Part shown: positions 17,931 to 27,630 of the stretch, piece by piece
Position numbering within the stretch: position 1 is the first letter of the stretch
Layout: the number at the start of each line of letters is the position of its first letter
DNA from: Psychroserpens luteus
GTDB taxonomy: Bacteria; Bacteroidota; Bacteroidia; Flavobacteriales; Flavobacteriaceae
Length of the DNA: 64,000 bases
Reading direction: 5' to 3'
NCBI RefSeq assembly: GCF_015319355.1
Contig: NZ_JADILU010000001.1
Coordinates: 744,001-808,000, forward strand
The notes under the pieces: generated by a model
Database searches by the model: none
Seen by the model: only the letters and a program-made list of their open reading frames with translations
What the model was told of the DNA's origin: nothing
Translations under genes and position numbers: made by a program

Positions 17931-17933
17931 GGT

Positions 17934-20900
17934 TTAATTCTTTTTCTGTTCTATACTTGCATTTGTTTCTTCTTCTTTGGCTTTAATTTTGGCTTCAGCA
18001 GCTTTTTTGTCAGCTTCTAATTTTGCTTTCTTTTCGCTTTGAGATTTAAATATAGCATCCCAAAGTTCGTTAAATTCATTGAACTCTTGAGTGAAAATTA
18101 ATGCAATCCCGCTCACGATTGTTTGTCCGTCAATAACATTCTCAAACTCACTTTTTCTAAAGCCTTTCAATCTGTATCTACCATCTTCTGAAATAATATA
18201 TTCTAAACTTACATTACCAATCAAAGGTGTTGACTCTCCAGTTGAACTAGTGCCTTGAATATCGACTTCGCTACCAACACGTACAATTAAACGATCATCA
18301 AATAATTTTTTTTGTGCAGCGACATCTAATTGAGTTCTATCTGTTGCACTTTCGCCTTGATAATCTGTGTAGCTATTGAGTCCGAAATCTAATTCAATCC
18401 CAGAGTCACCTAATAATTTATCTGAAAATGCATTAAGTTGTCCTGAAACAGCATCATTTATATTGTCTCTTGCTATGGTCGCAAATCCTCCCGAACTACC
18501 ATCACTTCCTGAATCTGGATAAAAACGATTAAGCACGAGCAATGAAAAAACTTGTTTGTTGAGTTCGGCTTCTTGAGCGTTGACTTGTTGCACACGACTA
18601 TAAACTTGTCCACTAATAGCACCTTGCTCTTCCTCAGGCATATCTAGATTAAAAGATATTTTAGGTTGTAATAATTCGCCATCAATATTAAGATATACAA
18701 TAAAAGGCAAAACTTGTTTGTATTTGTTTTGTACCGAGGGATCTGCACCAGAAATTTGTGCAGCCATTAAGGTAGAAGCAGATGTTTCTAGATTATAGAT
18801 AGCGCGAACATCAAGTTTGGCATCAAAGGGGTCTCCAGACCAAGTGACGCGACTTCCAGGAGCAATTAAGAATTTTCTATTGACTAAATTATATAAATTA
18901 AGTTCGTAATGTCCATCTGAAATTTCATAAGCTCCTGTAAGTGATATTCTCCCGTTTGGAACCATAGTAAAAATAAGTTCACCTTCTCCAGATGCTCTAA
19001 AATTATCTCCAGTTTCTTGATCAATAATGACGGTTACAGCAGCATCCTTACCAATTTTTATAAGTGTTGAAATATCTAAACCTTTGATGGTTGCGGTTTG
19101 CTCTTCGGTTTGAGTGAGAATAGCGTCAGGATTTTCTCGATTTACAAAAGCGACCACACCATCTCTCTCTTCAATATTAGCGTAAGAGGATGGCATCACG
19201 TAAGTAACATCTGTATCTGACCCTAAGGTTAATTCAGCATTTAATTTAGGGATTTGTAAATCTCCTGTTAATTTCGCATTGGCGTTAAAAGTTGCTTTTC
19301 CGTAGAAATACTCGTTATCTTCATGCGTAGCATTGAGTATTTGAAAATTATTAGCTTTTAAATCTAGGTTAAAAGTTGGGTTGATAAAACTTTTGGTACC
19401 AATATCACCAGAGAGAATCAATGCATTATTGTTTTCATCCAAAATGGTGAAATTAGACATTGAAAGTCCGTCGTTATTCACATTAAGTGTTTCATTTTGC
19501 ATAGTAAACTTTGTGTTGAGTTTACTTACATTAATACTAGCGTCATCGAAGTTTATAAATCCATTATAAATAGGTTTTGCAGTTGTTCCAGTCACCTTAA
19601 ACTTTCCGTTAAAACTACCATTAGCATCTTTAATTTCGCCTAGTGTCAAGGTGTTGAACGCTTTCATTTTAAACTCATTAATATTGAGATTAAGATCAAG
19701 AATGGCAGCAGTCTCAGTTGCAGTATAGTCACCAACGAGGTCTAGATCAATATCGCCTCCTTTTAGTCCTGCATTAAAAGCATAGGCATTATCTGAGAGT
19801 GAATTTCCATTAAGGCTCAAAGTTCCTAAATCTGTATCTAGAATTTTTAGCTTTTTGATACTTAAATCTGCGATGAGTCCTGTTTGTCCAAATGGTTCTT
19901 CTAAAACAAAGTCACCATTAAGTTCGCCAGTTGCTAATTTTGCATCAGGATTCAAATAATTGAAGAATTCACTAATTCTAAAATTGTTAAAATCTAAAGC
20001 AACATGAGGTTTTCTGATGCTTTCTAATTGATTAGTGATTTCAATAGATTGGTTGTCTTTAGAGATTTTAAAATTATTAAAAGCTAGATTTCTATCAGTT
20101 AGAATAATAGCATTTGTTGCAGGTATTGACCATTTTTCTTTGTTTAGAATTAAGCTGTCTGGATTTACTGTAAATTCTAAACGCTCACGATTACCAGTAA
20201 TTTTGGTATTAATATTCATGAGTTTTTCAGTATCGTGGTAACCTAAGAAGTTAAGCGATAATTCGTTATTGGTTTGATTCCCGGTAATGATTGTTTTTGG
20301 AACCTCTAGAGGACCAGCAGTAATGTTTTTAAAACCGAGATTAAAATTGAAATTCTCCTTATCTGTATTCATTGAAAAGGCTAAACTGTCTAATTCGTTG
20401 CCACTATAATTAATATGAGGCGCAGTAATTTTAGCTTTAAGTAAGCGTTTGTTTTCATTGAAATATACAGCAATATCAATCGTATCTAAATCCTTAACAT
20501 TCACTAAAAACACATCATTAAGCAAAGGGGATTGCGAAATTTTACCTTCCAATTTAAATTTTACCGGATTTGTAATAGAATCTGAAATAGTTTCATCTCG
20601 ATAAAAATAACTTAAAATATGTCTTTCTAAAGCCTTGCTAAAGGTTTGAGGATCTGAGTTTGATTTTAAATTGAGGTTGACTGTTTTGTTTTTTATAGAT
20701 ATTGATGTCGTGTCTTTTTCTACATGTGCTAAAGCATTAAAACCACCTAATAAGTAAGTTCTATTGTCATAAACTACAACACCATCATCAATAATTGCAG
20801 AAGCATCGTATTTTTCGGCATTGCCTTTAAAATCTGCAAATATTTTCATTCCAGTTTTGACATTACGTTGCATCAATCCAAGTGCTTGCAAATTTGCTCC

Positions 20901-23030
20901 AATTACATCGATTTCTACAGTTGCTTCTGGTGCTATTGAGTCTAGAACTACAAACGCATCGAGATTAATATTGAGGTTATCATCTTTATATTTTGAGAAG
21001 ATTTTTCCTGTTCCATTTTTTATGTTTCCGTTGAGGTTAAGGTTTTTTATTGCGTAATTGTTAAGCTGAAACTTTGTAACCGTCGCATCTAATGTCGCAT
21101 CGAGCGTGTTAACTGTTGATCCGCTTCCTTGTGATTTTAATTTTAAACTTAAGGCTCCAAATTGCAGATTGCTGAGTAATTCATTCACTTTATAATCTTC
21201 TATGGTAATTGAAGCATCGTAAGCAATAGTGCTACTGTTTTTGAAATTACCATCTAGAGTTGCGATCCCTTGTGTGGTTGTTAATTTTGCTTTTGCGGAA
21301 ATATCTTGTGGATTGCCATTGAGTTGTCCCACAAGTTTAACATCATTAGGCAAGCTAATTCCTAAATCCTCTTCATTTATAAATTGTACAATATCTAAAC
21401 GTTTTGTAATAGCAGAAAACCGTGGAATATCAAACCCAAGCGTTTCAGGATTGGTCACGTTTTTAAGTGTTCCATTGGCTGAAATTTGCGTTGTGTTTCC
21501 CCAATTTATTTTTGCATCAGTAAGTTTTACTAAAGCTAAATTTCCAGATGCATTGAGGTTTCCTGTAAGTTGTCTTTTACTTATTGTGTTGAGGTATACG
21601 TTGTTTTTTAAGTCTGGTAGAAATTTAGAAATCTCAGATAAAGAGAGACTAAAAGATGGTAAATTTACATCTACTCTTGTCGTTTTTGGATTACTTATTA
21701 ACCGTGAAAGTGAAGTGTAGTCTAAATGTGTGTAACCCGAAAGAGCATTATTATTTAATCTAAACTCTAAGTTGTCTAAACGCAGTTGTTGATCTGTCGC
21801 TTCAAAATTTACAGCAAGTTCTTTGAGGTTGAGTCCAGAAATTTCATTGAATTTAAATTCATTTAATTCCAAATTCGCTTGCTTGTCTTTTAATATGATG
21901 TTCTGAGCCTTTAATGTGAGGTTTTGAAATGCAAGAGCGTTTGGGTTAAATACTCCTTTTTTTGGTTTTGCATTGCCAACACGATAATCAATTTGATTGT
22001 TTTCTATATCGATACTTTCAATATTGACTTTTAGTTGAGGCCATTCAAAAGTTTGAATATCTGTCTTGGCTTCGTTTTTAGTGTTTTCAATTGTTTTGAC
22101 AATCCCATTATTTTTAGTGTCAGTTTGGATTGAAATTTTAGAGTTTTTTAACCGAATAACATTCAAGTTAATATCATTATCCGCTAGATCGATTTGTGGA
22201 ATTTCTGTGTAAAAATCAGTGATATCTATATCTGCAATGATTTGATCAGGTTGAGATTCATAATATGCAGCGACATTTTGGAGTGTTACGCTTTCCGAAG
22301 AAAATTTAGGTAAAGGTACATTTGATGTTGTGGTATCAATTGCTACTGGTTTTTGAATGAATTTTATTTTAGAGTTGATGAGTTCAATTTCCGAAGCATT
22401 AAAAATCATGTTTTCAATGTCTGTAGTTTCCATATTAGCTTTTAGTTCGCCAATTTGGAATCTACTATCGATTCCTGCAACTGCATCATCAAAAACAATA
22501 TCAATAGTATTGAAATTCAGTTTTCCTATAATCAAATTAAGTGGAGTAGAAGTTGTATCTACAGCGACTGTCGTCGTGTTAGCAGAAACAAAAGCATCTA
22601 TCAAAAACTGAAAATTATAACCTGAAACAGTATCTCTTCTAATGATATTAGCGCGTAAACCATTCCAATCTAAAGCATCAACTCCAATGGCTTCTCCGTT
22701 AATCATTTTCCAAAGAGGGATATTGGCTTCTAACGATTTTGAGTAGACTAAAGTGTCACCAGTTTTGTCTTCTAAGTACAATCCGTCGAGTTGTAAATCG
22801 CCATCAAAAGTGATGAATAATTTGTCTATGTTAACTTTTGTATTGGTTTTATTAGAGACGTAGTTTGCTGCTTTATTAATGATAATATTTTGTCCCCAAG
22901 GACTTCTTATAAAGAGTATAATTAGAAATAAAAAAAGAAAAATGCCTAATAACACTCGCAAGGTTCTACGTAACCAGCGATATTTGCGTTTTTTTGGAGA
23001 ATTAGTCTCTATGTTTTCAGGGTTTTTCAA
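17934..23030 (-). CDS. tamB: TamB, translocation and assembly module inner-membrane protein
   Basis: 1698 residues, somewhat longer than the enterobacterial protein. One N-terminal membrane helix (about residues 28-45, VLLGIFLFLFLIILFI) anchors a very long AsmA-like beta-strand repeat region, rich in alternating Ile, Asn, Asp and Leu, that bridges the periplasm. The C-terminal DUF490/TamB domain is near residues 1200-1640, followed by a charged Lys/Glu/Ala coiled-coil tail. It partners with TamL in the same operon and probably carries lipid or protein to the outer membrane. Its start is TTG at 23030; a TGA stop lies two codons upstream in frame and no ATG exists in the first 30 codons. The upstream side faces the mtfA-like gene. 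Confidence 0.93.
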   Translation of the reverse strand: MKNPENIETNSPKKRKYRWLRRTLRVLLGIFLFLFLIILFIRSPWGQNIIINKAANYVSNKTNTKVNIDKLFITFDGDLQLDGLYLEDKTGDTLVYSKSLEANIPLWKMINGEAIGVDALDWNGLRANIIRRDTVSGYNFQFLIDAFVSANTTTVAVDTTSTPLNLIIGKLNFNTIDIVFDDAVAGIDSRFQIGELKANMETTDIENMIFNASEIELINSKIKFIQKPVAIDTTTSNVPLPKFSSESVTLQNVAAYYESQPDQIIADIDITDFYTEIPQIDLADNDINLNVIRLKNSKISIQTDTKNNGIVKTIENTKNEAKTDIQTFEWPQLKVNIESIDIENNQIDYRVGNAKPKKGVFNPNALAFQNLTLKAQNIILKDKQANLELNEFKFNEISGLNLKELAVNFEATDQQLRLDNLEFRLNNNALSGYTHLDYTSLSRLISNPKTTRVDVNLPSFSLSLSEISKFLPDLKNNVYLNTISKRQLTGNLNASGNLALVKLTDAKINWGNTTQISANGTLKNVTNPETLGFDIPRFSAITKRLDIVQFINEEDLGISLPNDVKLVGQLNGNPQDISAKAKLTTTQGIATLDGNFKNSSTIAYDASITIEDYKVNELLSNLQFGALSLKLKSQGSGSTVNTLDATLDATVTKFQLNNYAIKNLNLNGNIKNGTGKIFSKYKDDNLNINLDAFVVLDSIAPEATVEIDVIGANLQALGLMQRNVKTGMKIFADFKGNAEKYDASAIIDDGVVVYDNRTYLLGGFNALAHVEKDTTSISIKNKTVNLNLKSNSDPQTFSKALERHILSYFYRDETISDSITNPVKFKLEGKISQSPLLNDVFLVNVKDLDTIDIAVYFNENKRLLKAKITAPHINYSGNELDSLAFSMNTDKENFNFNLGFKNITAGPLEVPKTIITGNQTNNELSLNFLGYHDTEKLMNINTKITGNRERLEFTVNPDSLILNKEKWSIPATNAIILTDRNLAFNNFKISKDNQSIEITNQLESIRKPHVALDFNNFRISEFFNYLNPDAKLATGELNGDFVLEEPFGQTGLIADLSIKKLKILDTDLGTLSLNGNSLSDNAYAFNAGLKGGDIDLDLVGDYTATETAAILDLNLNINEFKMKAFNTLTLGEIKDANGSFNGKFKVTGTTAKPIYNGFINFDDASINVSKLNTKFTMQNETLNVNNDGLSMSNFTILDENNNALILSGDIGTKSFINPTFNLDLKANNFQILNATHEDNEYFYGKATFNANAKLTGDLQIPKLNAELTLGSDTDVTYVMPSSYANIEERDGVVAFVNRENPDAILTQTEEQTATIKGLDISTLIKIGKDAAVTVIIDQETGDNFRASGEGELIFTMVPNGRISLTGAYEISDGHYELNLYNLVNRKFLIAPGSRVTWSGDPFDAKLDVRAIYNLETSASTLMAAQISGADPSVQNKYKQVLPFIVYLNIDGELLQPKISFNLDMPEEEQGAISGQVYSRVQQVNAQEAELNKQVFSLLVLNRFYPDSGSDGSSGGFATIARDNINDAVSGQLNAFSDKLLGDSGIELDFGLNSYTDYQGESATDRTQLDVAAQKKLFDDRLIVRVGSEVDIQGTSSTGESTPLIGNVSLEYIISEDGRYRLKGFRKSEFENVIDGQTIVSGIALIFTQEFNEFNELWDAIFKSQSEKKAKLEADKKAAEAKIKAKEEETNASIEQKKN

Positions 23031-23390
23031 GCGTCAAATATAACGATGTAAAGGTATTATAATTGTCACGATTGCAATTAATATTAACGCTCATACCATA
23101 GAATTTTAACGCAATGAAATAATTATTTAATTAAAATTTTTATTTGAAAATTCATTAGTATTTACAAATAGCAAACGATCTATAATCTTTTCTTCGGAAA
23201 TTTGATTTATTGAAAGCAATTGCGATTGATGTTAATTAGGATAGTGTATAGTTTTTTCAATGAAATTTGTTGGACTATAATACCAAGTGAAATTTTATAG
23301 ACCACTATTGAGATTGTTTTTTTGTGAAATTGACCTATAAAAAGTTTCAAAATCATTAGTTTAGAACTCTTAAGTTTCAAAAGCCTATTT
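23031..23390. other. Gene-free divergent spacer between tamB and the mtfA-like gene
   Basis: 360 AT-rich bases with promoters for both sides expected. The clearest structure is an inverted repeat with 9 of 10 pairs, TGGACTATAA (23271-23280) and TTATAGACCA (23295-23304), about 90 bases before the plus-strand gene. One CTTCGGAA octamer lies at 23192-23199. No convincing TAnnTTTG box in a usable position and no supported small gene were seen. Confidence 0.6.
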
Positions 23391-24158
23391 ATGTTATACA
23401 TCATAATTTTTATTATTCTTCTCATCTTCGTTGTTTATGTGTTTTATAAAATGTATTCAAAAAAAACGAAACAATTTCCAGCGCATTGGCACAATATTTT
23501 ACTTAAAGAAGTTCGGTTTTATAAAAATTTAGAGCCTAATGAGCAAAAGCGTTTTCAAGATAGAATGATGCAATTTTTGAGCGAAGTATATATTGATAGT
23601 GTTGGTTTCGAAATTGAAGAATTAGATAAAATATTAATCGCGTCAAGTGCTGTGATACCTGTATTTGCATTTAAAGAATGGCATTATCCAACAGTAACCG
23701 GAATTATAGTATATCCAGATAATTTTAATGAAGATTTTGAATTTTCAGACAAGAGTGAATCTAAACAAATTGCAGGTGTTGTGGGTACAGGTCGATTAGA
23801 GAGGAAAATGATTTTATCTAGAAAAGCGTTGTATCATGGATTTAAAAATTCTAATGATAAACGCAATACAGCCATTCATGAATTTGTTCATTTGATTGAT
23901 AAAATGGACGATATGGTTGATGGTGTTCCAGAGATTTTAATGCAAAATGCATATACCATTCCATGGTTAAAATTGGTGCATGATGAAATGGAAGCTATTA
24001 ATGATGATAAATCAGATATTAGAGCTTATGGAGGAACCAAACAAGCAGAATTTCTCGCAGTAGCCTCTGAGTACTTTTTTGAAAACCCAAAACTCATGAA
24101 ACGCAAGCATCCAGAATTGTACAGGATGTTAGCTGAGTGTTTTAGAGTCAAATTTTAA
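23391..24158 (+). CDS. mtfA: MtfA-like zinc metallopeptidase (M90 family) with N-terminal membrane helix
   Basis: 255 residues. One N-terminal membrane helix (MLYIIIFIILLIFVVYVFY) precedes the peptidase domain. The zinc motif HEFVH is complete (His163, Glu164, His167), and the downstream EFLAVASEYFFENP segment supplies the third ligand region typical of M90 peptidases. Escherichia coli MtfA binds the Mlc repressor and has aminopeptidase activity, but it lacks this membrane helix, so the target here need not be the same. It is a single gene in its own orientation between two minus-strand operons. Confidence 0.85.
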   Translation: MLYIIIFIILLIFVVYVFYKMYSKKTKQFPAHWHNILLKEVRFYKNLEPNEQKRFQDRMMQFLSEVYIDSVGFEIEELDKILIASSAVIPVFAFKEWHYPTVTGIIVYPDNFNEDFEFSDKSESKQIAGVVGTGRLERKMILSRKALYHGFKNSNDKRNTAIHEFVHLIDKMDDMVDGVPEILMQNAYTIPWLKLVHDEMEAINDDKSDIRAYGGTKQAEFLAVASEYFFENPKLMKRKHPELYRMLAECFRVKF

Positions 24159-24184
24159 TGCTTCGGTCCTGATAACCTTCGGGA

Positions 24185-26419
24185 TTAAACCTTCAAACCA
24201 GCATCATGTTTTATTAAAAATTTTACAAATGGTTGCTTAGTCAATATTTGACCTGTTGCTGCTTTAATTGCATTTGCCAAAGCGCCTCCAGCTGGTGGTA
24301 ATCCTGGTTCTCCTAATCCTGTTGGAGATAAATCGCTGTCAACAAAAAAGGTGTTAACGATTGGAGTTTCATTCATTCTAATTAAGCGATAGGTGTTGAA
24401 GTTGACGTCTTGAGGTTTTCCATTTTCAAAAGAAAAATCACTATACATCGCATGACCAATACCATCAATTACACCACCTTCAATTTGATTTTTTGCACCT
24501 GTTGGGTTGACTACGATTCCGCAATCTACTGCAACAGTCACTTTTTCAACCATTGGTAATCCGTTTTTTAATGTAATATCAACAACTTCGGCAACGTGAG
24601 TATTATGACTATAATAAGCAGAGAATCCTTGATGAACGCCTTCCTTGGTATTTTCCCAATTGCTTTTCTCAACAGCCAATTTTATAGCATCTGTCATTCG
24701 CTTTGCGGAATATTCAATATTAGAATCTTCGCCATCGGTAACATTTTTAAGCAAGTCTAATCGTAATTGTACTGGATCTTTCTCACAGGCTTCTGCCAAC
24801 TCATCAAAAAAGCTTTGCTCTGCAAAGGCTAAAAAGTTGGTGTAAGGTGCTCGCCAAGCTCCTGTGGTAATATTACTTTGGTAATTCCCAGATTCGACTT
24901 TATAATTTTTAATAGCTCCAGCAGGAAAGAAATGCGGAATCAATCCATACATATTGGAGTTAATAGCTGCTTCTTTTAAATGGTAACCTGTCACTTTATT
25001 GTCTTTTATTGAAGCAGAAATTCTATATTTAATAGCTGGTCGATAAACACCTAACGACATATCATCTTCTCGGGTAGAAATTAACTTAACAGGTTTTTTA
25101 ATTGTGTTAGCAATTTCTGCTACTTCATATACAAAATCACCATAGAGACGTCTTCCAAAACCTCCACCCATACGTGTCATATCTATATGTACATCTTCAA
25201 GATTGCGATTTAATAATGAAGCTACAACTTTCGCTGCTGCTTCTGGAGTTTGCACAGGGCCAACTAAGTGCACTTTTTCATCTGTAACATCAGCGAAAAA
25301 GTTCATAGGCTCCATGCAGTTATGAGGTAAAAAAGGTGATTCGTAAGTGCGTTCAATAACTCTATCAGCTTCTGCAAATGCTTTTTTGATATTACCATCT
25401 TCACGCCTAATGTCAAGATTTTTGCCATCTAAAATTTTTACGAGTTCGTCATCATGCGTTTTTGTACTCTCAGTTGATGAATCATCTTTCCAAGTTGCTT
25501 TTAAGGCTCTTTTGCCTTTTATAACATCCCAAGTGGTTTTTCCAATCACTACGACTTTATCTGTTTTGCTTAAACGCACACTCCAATGTGAAGATGGGTC
25601 AAAACTCTCTTGATTTAAATAGTTTCTTGCTTTTTCTCCAATAGTTATCACATCAATAACACCTGGTAAGGCTTTGGCTTCGGAAGCATCATAGGATTCT
25701 AAAATTTGTCCAAAAGCAGGAGGTCTTAGTACAGAAGCGTACAACATTCCATCAACTTTATAATCTAAACCAAATAATGGTTTGCCAGTTATGATTTTAT
25801 CAACATCAACGTTAATAGCATCTTTACCAATAATTTTATAGTCTTTTGTTTCTTTTAAAGTGATATCTTCTGGCACTTCGAGATGAGCTGCTTCATTAAC
25901 AACATCGCCATATCCAAGTGTGTCTCCATTAGCATTTTTTATAATACCTTCGGAAGCTGAGCAAGAAGCTGCATCAACGTTCCATTTAATCGCTGCTGCA
26001 TTAATCAACATTTGTTTTGCAGTGGCTCCAGTTTGACGAAGTGCGTCCCAACCAAAACGAATTGACTGACTTCCGCCAGCCACTTGCCTGGTGAAATTAG
26101 TTGTGTCTAAAGCACCTTGTTCAACAGAAACATGTTCCCATGGTACGTCAAGTTCTTCAGCAATAATCATTGGCATCGATGTTTTTACGCCTTGGCCAAT
26201 TTCAGGATTTGGAGAAAAAATGGTGACGTAGCCATTTTCAGCAATCTTTATAAATGCATTAAAATCTTTGAAATTTAATTTTGAAATGTCAACTGGAGGC
26301 ACAGCAGTTTCTCCACAAGATGTCAAAAAATTGAACCCAATTAAGAGTCCGCCAGAGGCAAGAGCAGAAGTACGAAGAAAATTACGTCTGCTAAAAGTGA
26401 TTTTGTTTTGATCTTCCAT
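24185..26419 (-). CDS. Tat-exported molybdenum hydroxylase large subunit (isoquinoline/aldehyde oxidoreductase type)
   Basis: About 744 residues. The ATG at 26419 is preferred because it starts a twin-arginine signal: SRRNFLRTS (Arg11-Arg12), a hydrophobic stretch, then FLTSC with a lipobox Cys at residue 35. The product would thus be exported folded and lipid-anchored. Molybdopterin-site motifs are MGGGFGRRLYGDF, GEPGLPPAGGALANA and NPEIGQGVKTSMPMI. It belongs to the xanthine oxidase superfamily, IorB branch, which lacks a FAD subunit and usually passes electrons to cytochromes. Substrate unknown (aldehydes or N-heterocycles are typical). It pairs with the [2Fe-2S] subunit 101 bases upstream. 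Confidence 0.9.
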   Translation of the reverse strand: MEDQNKITFSRRNFLRTSALASGGLLIGFNFLTSCGETAVPPVDISKLNFKDFNAFIKIAENGYVTIFSPNPEIGQGVKTSMPMIIAEELDVPWEHVSVEQGALDTTNFTRQVAGGSQSIRFGWDALRQTGATAKQMLINAAAIKWNVDAASCSASEGIIKNANGDTLGYGDVVNEAAHLEVPEDITLKETKDYKIIGKDAINVDVDKIITGKPLFGLDYKVDGMLYASVLRPPAFGQILESYDASEAKALPGVIDVITIGEKARNYLNQESFDPSSHWSVRLSKTDKVVVIGKTTWDVIKGKRALKATWKDDSSTESTKTHDDELVKILDGKNLDIRREDGNIKKAFAEADRVIERTYESPFLPHNCMEPMNFFADVTDEKVHLVGPVQTPEAAAKVVASLLNRNLEDVHIDMTRMGGGFGRRLYGDFVYEVAEIANTIKKPVKLISTREDDMSLGVYRPAIKYRISASIKDNKVTGYHLKEAAINSNMYGLIPHFFPAGAIKNYKVESGNYQSNITTGAWRAPYTNFLAFAEQSFFDELAEACEKDPVQLRLDLLKNVTDGEDSNIEYSAKRMTDAIKLAVEKSNWENTKEGVHQGFSAYYSHNTHVAEVVDITLKNGLPMVEKVTVAVDCGIVVNPTGAKNQIEGGVIDGIGHAMYSDFSFENGKPQDVNFNTYRLIRMNETPIVNTFFVDSDLSPTGLGEPGLPPAGGALANAIKAATGQILTKQPFVKFLIKHDAGLKV

Positions 26420-26520
26420 GGGTTTATATTTATTGTTTTTCAATGGTCACATGATGTTCGCTATTAATCATTCCTATGGTTAATCAAATTTTGAACATGC
26501 TCGTTTCATGATTTCTTAGC

Positions 26521-26982
26521 TTAAGACATCTTTTTTGCAGCCAATGCGACTGCTTTTTCTATTCGGTTATAGCTTGCGCATCTACAGAGATTACCATTCA
26601 TGGCATTTCTTATTTCTGTATTATTAGGGTTCGGGTTTTGACTCAAAAAAGATGTAGCTGTCATGATTTGACCAGCTTGACAATAACCACATTGCGGAAC
26701 GTCAAGTTCTTTCCAGGCTTCTTGTACAGGATTTAATTTATCATTGGCAAGGCCTTCAATGGTTGTAATATTTGCGCCTTCCAAACTTGCTATAGGTATT
26801 GAGCAACTCCTAACAGCAGTGCCATCTAAATGTACAGTACATGCGCCACATTGTGCAATTCCACATCCAAATTTGGTGCCTACTAAATTGAGTTCATCTC
26901 GAAGCACCCAAAGTAAAGGTGTGTCTTCATCTACAGTTACAGAAACTGCTTTTCCGTTAATCTTTAAATTATAACTTGCCAT
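26521..26982 (-). CDS. [2Fe-2S] subunit of the exported molybdenum hydroxylase (IorA type)
   Basis: About 153 residues starting MASYNLKINGK; the ATG at 26982 is chosen over a TTG two codons upstream. Cluster motifs are FGCGIAQCGACTVHL (plant-type ferredoxin domain) and QCGYCQAGQIM plus NLCRCASYNRI (second domain). It transfers electrons from the molybdenum subunit. It has no signal peptide, so it is probably exported as a passenger with the Tat-signal partner. Length matches the stand-alone small subunit of the IorAB and aldehyde oxidoreductase groups. Confidence 0.92.
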   Translation of the reverse strand: MASYNLKINGKAVSVTVDEDTPLLWVLRDELNLVGTKFGCGIAQCGACTVHLDGTAVRSCSIPIASLEGANITTIEGLANDKLNPVQEAWKELDVPQCGYCQAGQIMTATSFLSQNPNPNNTEIRNAMNGNLCRCASYNRIEKAVALAAKKMS

Positions 26983-27045
26983 AGCCAAAATATATTTAGC
27001 TAAAGTTAAAGAATATTTGTCTTAAATATGTTGTGTATTAACTTT

Positions 27046-27627
27046 TTATAGTGATTTCAAAAAATTGAGGTAATCTTCTTGAGTATCAATATCAATTAAT
27101 TTATCACTCTTAATAGAAATGACTTGGGCTTTGTGAATGTTTAAAAAGTCTTTTGCCCCTTTATCTCCTTCTAATTGTTGAAGTTGTTTAAAATATTTCT
27201 TCGGAAAAATTACTGGTACACCAATTGTCTTTTCGTATTGAGATGCTATAATTTGAGTTGGGTGTTTTTCCGAAGAAAGAATTAATAAGTTGATGTAATT
27301 TGAGTCTATTTTAGGTTGGTCGCTAAGCATTATTAAAACTGCATCAAAATTTGTGTTATCGATGTGATTTAATCCTTCAACAATGCTAGAGCTTAATCCT
27401 TCTTTGAAATTAGGATTAATTATGATTTCAATATCATATTGTGAAATAGAATTTTTTATGTTTTCGGCATTTGAGCCTAGTACACAAAATACTTTTTTTG
27501 CATTTGTTTGTAAAGCGTTTTCAATACTTAAACCTAAAAGCGTTTTATTGCCAATTGGTAATAACTGTTTTGTTGATCCCATTCTAGTTGAACTTCCTGC
27601 GCTTAGCATTAGTATGGCAACATTCAT
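27046..27627 (-). CDS. MocA/MobA-like molybdenum cofactor nucleotidyltransferase
   Basis: 193 residues, single NTP-transferase domain. The N-terminal SAGSSTRMGSTKQLLP loop (about residues 9-24) is the nucleotide-binding signature with the MocA-type spacing, and LSDQP (about 98-102) is the metal-binding motif. A GVPVIFPKKYF segment follows. MocA adds CMP to the molybdenum cofactor, the dinucleotide form used by xanthine-oxidase-family enzymes, which fits the hydroxylase genes immediately downstream. A MobA-type GMP transfer is less likely given those neighbours. Three bases separate it from the gene before it. Confidence 0.83.
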   Translation of the reverse strand: MNVAILMLSAGSSTRMGSTKQLLPIGNKTLLGLSIENALQTNAKKVFCVLGSNAENIKNSISQYDIEIIINPNFKEGLSSSIVEGLNHIDNTNFDAVLIMLSDQPKIDSNYINLLILSSEKHPTQIIASQYEKTIGVPVIFPKKYFKQLQQLEGDKGAKDFLNIHKAQVISIKSDKLIDIDTQEDYLNFLKSL

Positions 27628-27630
27628 TTA

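Noticed and set aside
21229-21720. 163-residue open frame on the plus strand inside tamB
   Set aside because: It lies wholly antisense to a well-supported long gene and has no recognisable motif or upstream signal; it mirrors the regular strand pattern of TamB.
23035-23042. Minus-strand TATATTTG promoter-like box before tamB
   Set aside because: It is only about 5 bases from the only possible start codon, so transcription would begin inside the gene; probably chance.
23207-23425. Small minus-strand frame in the tamB / mtfA-like gap
   Set aside because: It overlaps the start of the supported peptidase gene, has low-complexity composition and no promoter or known motif.
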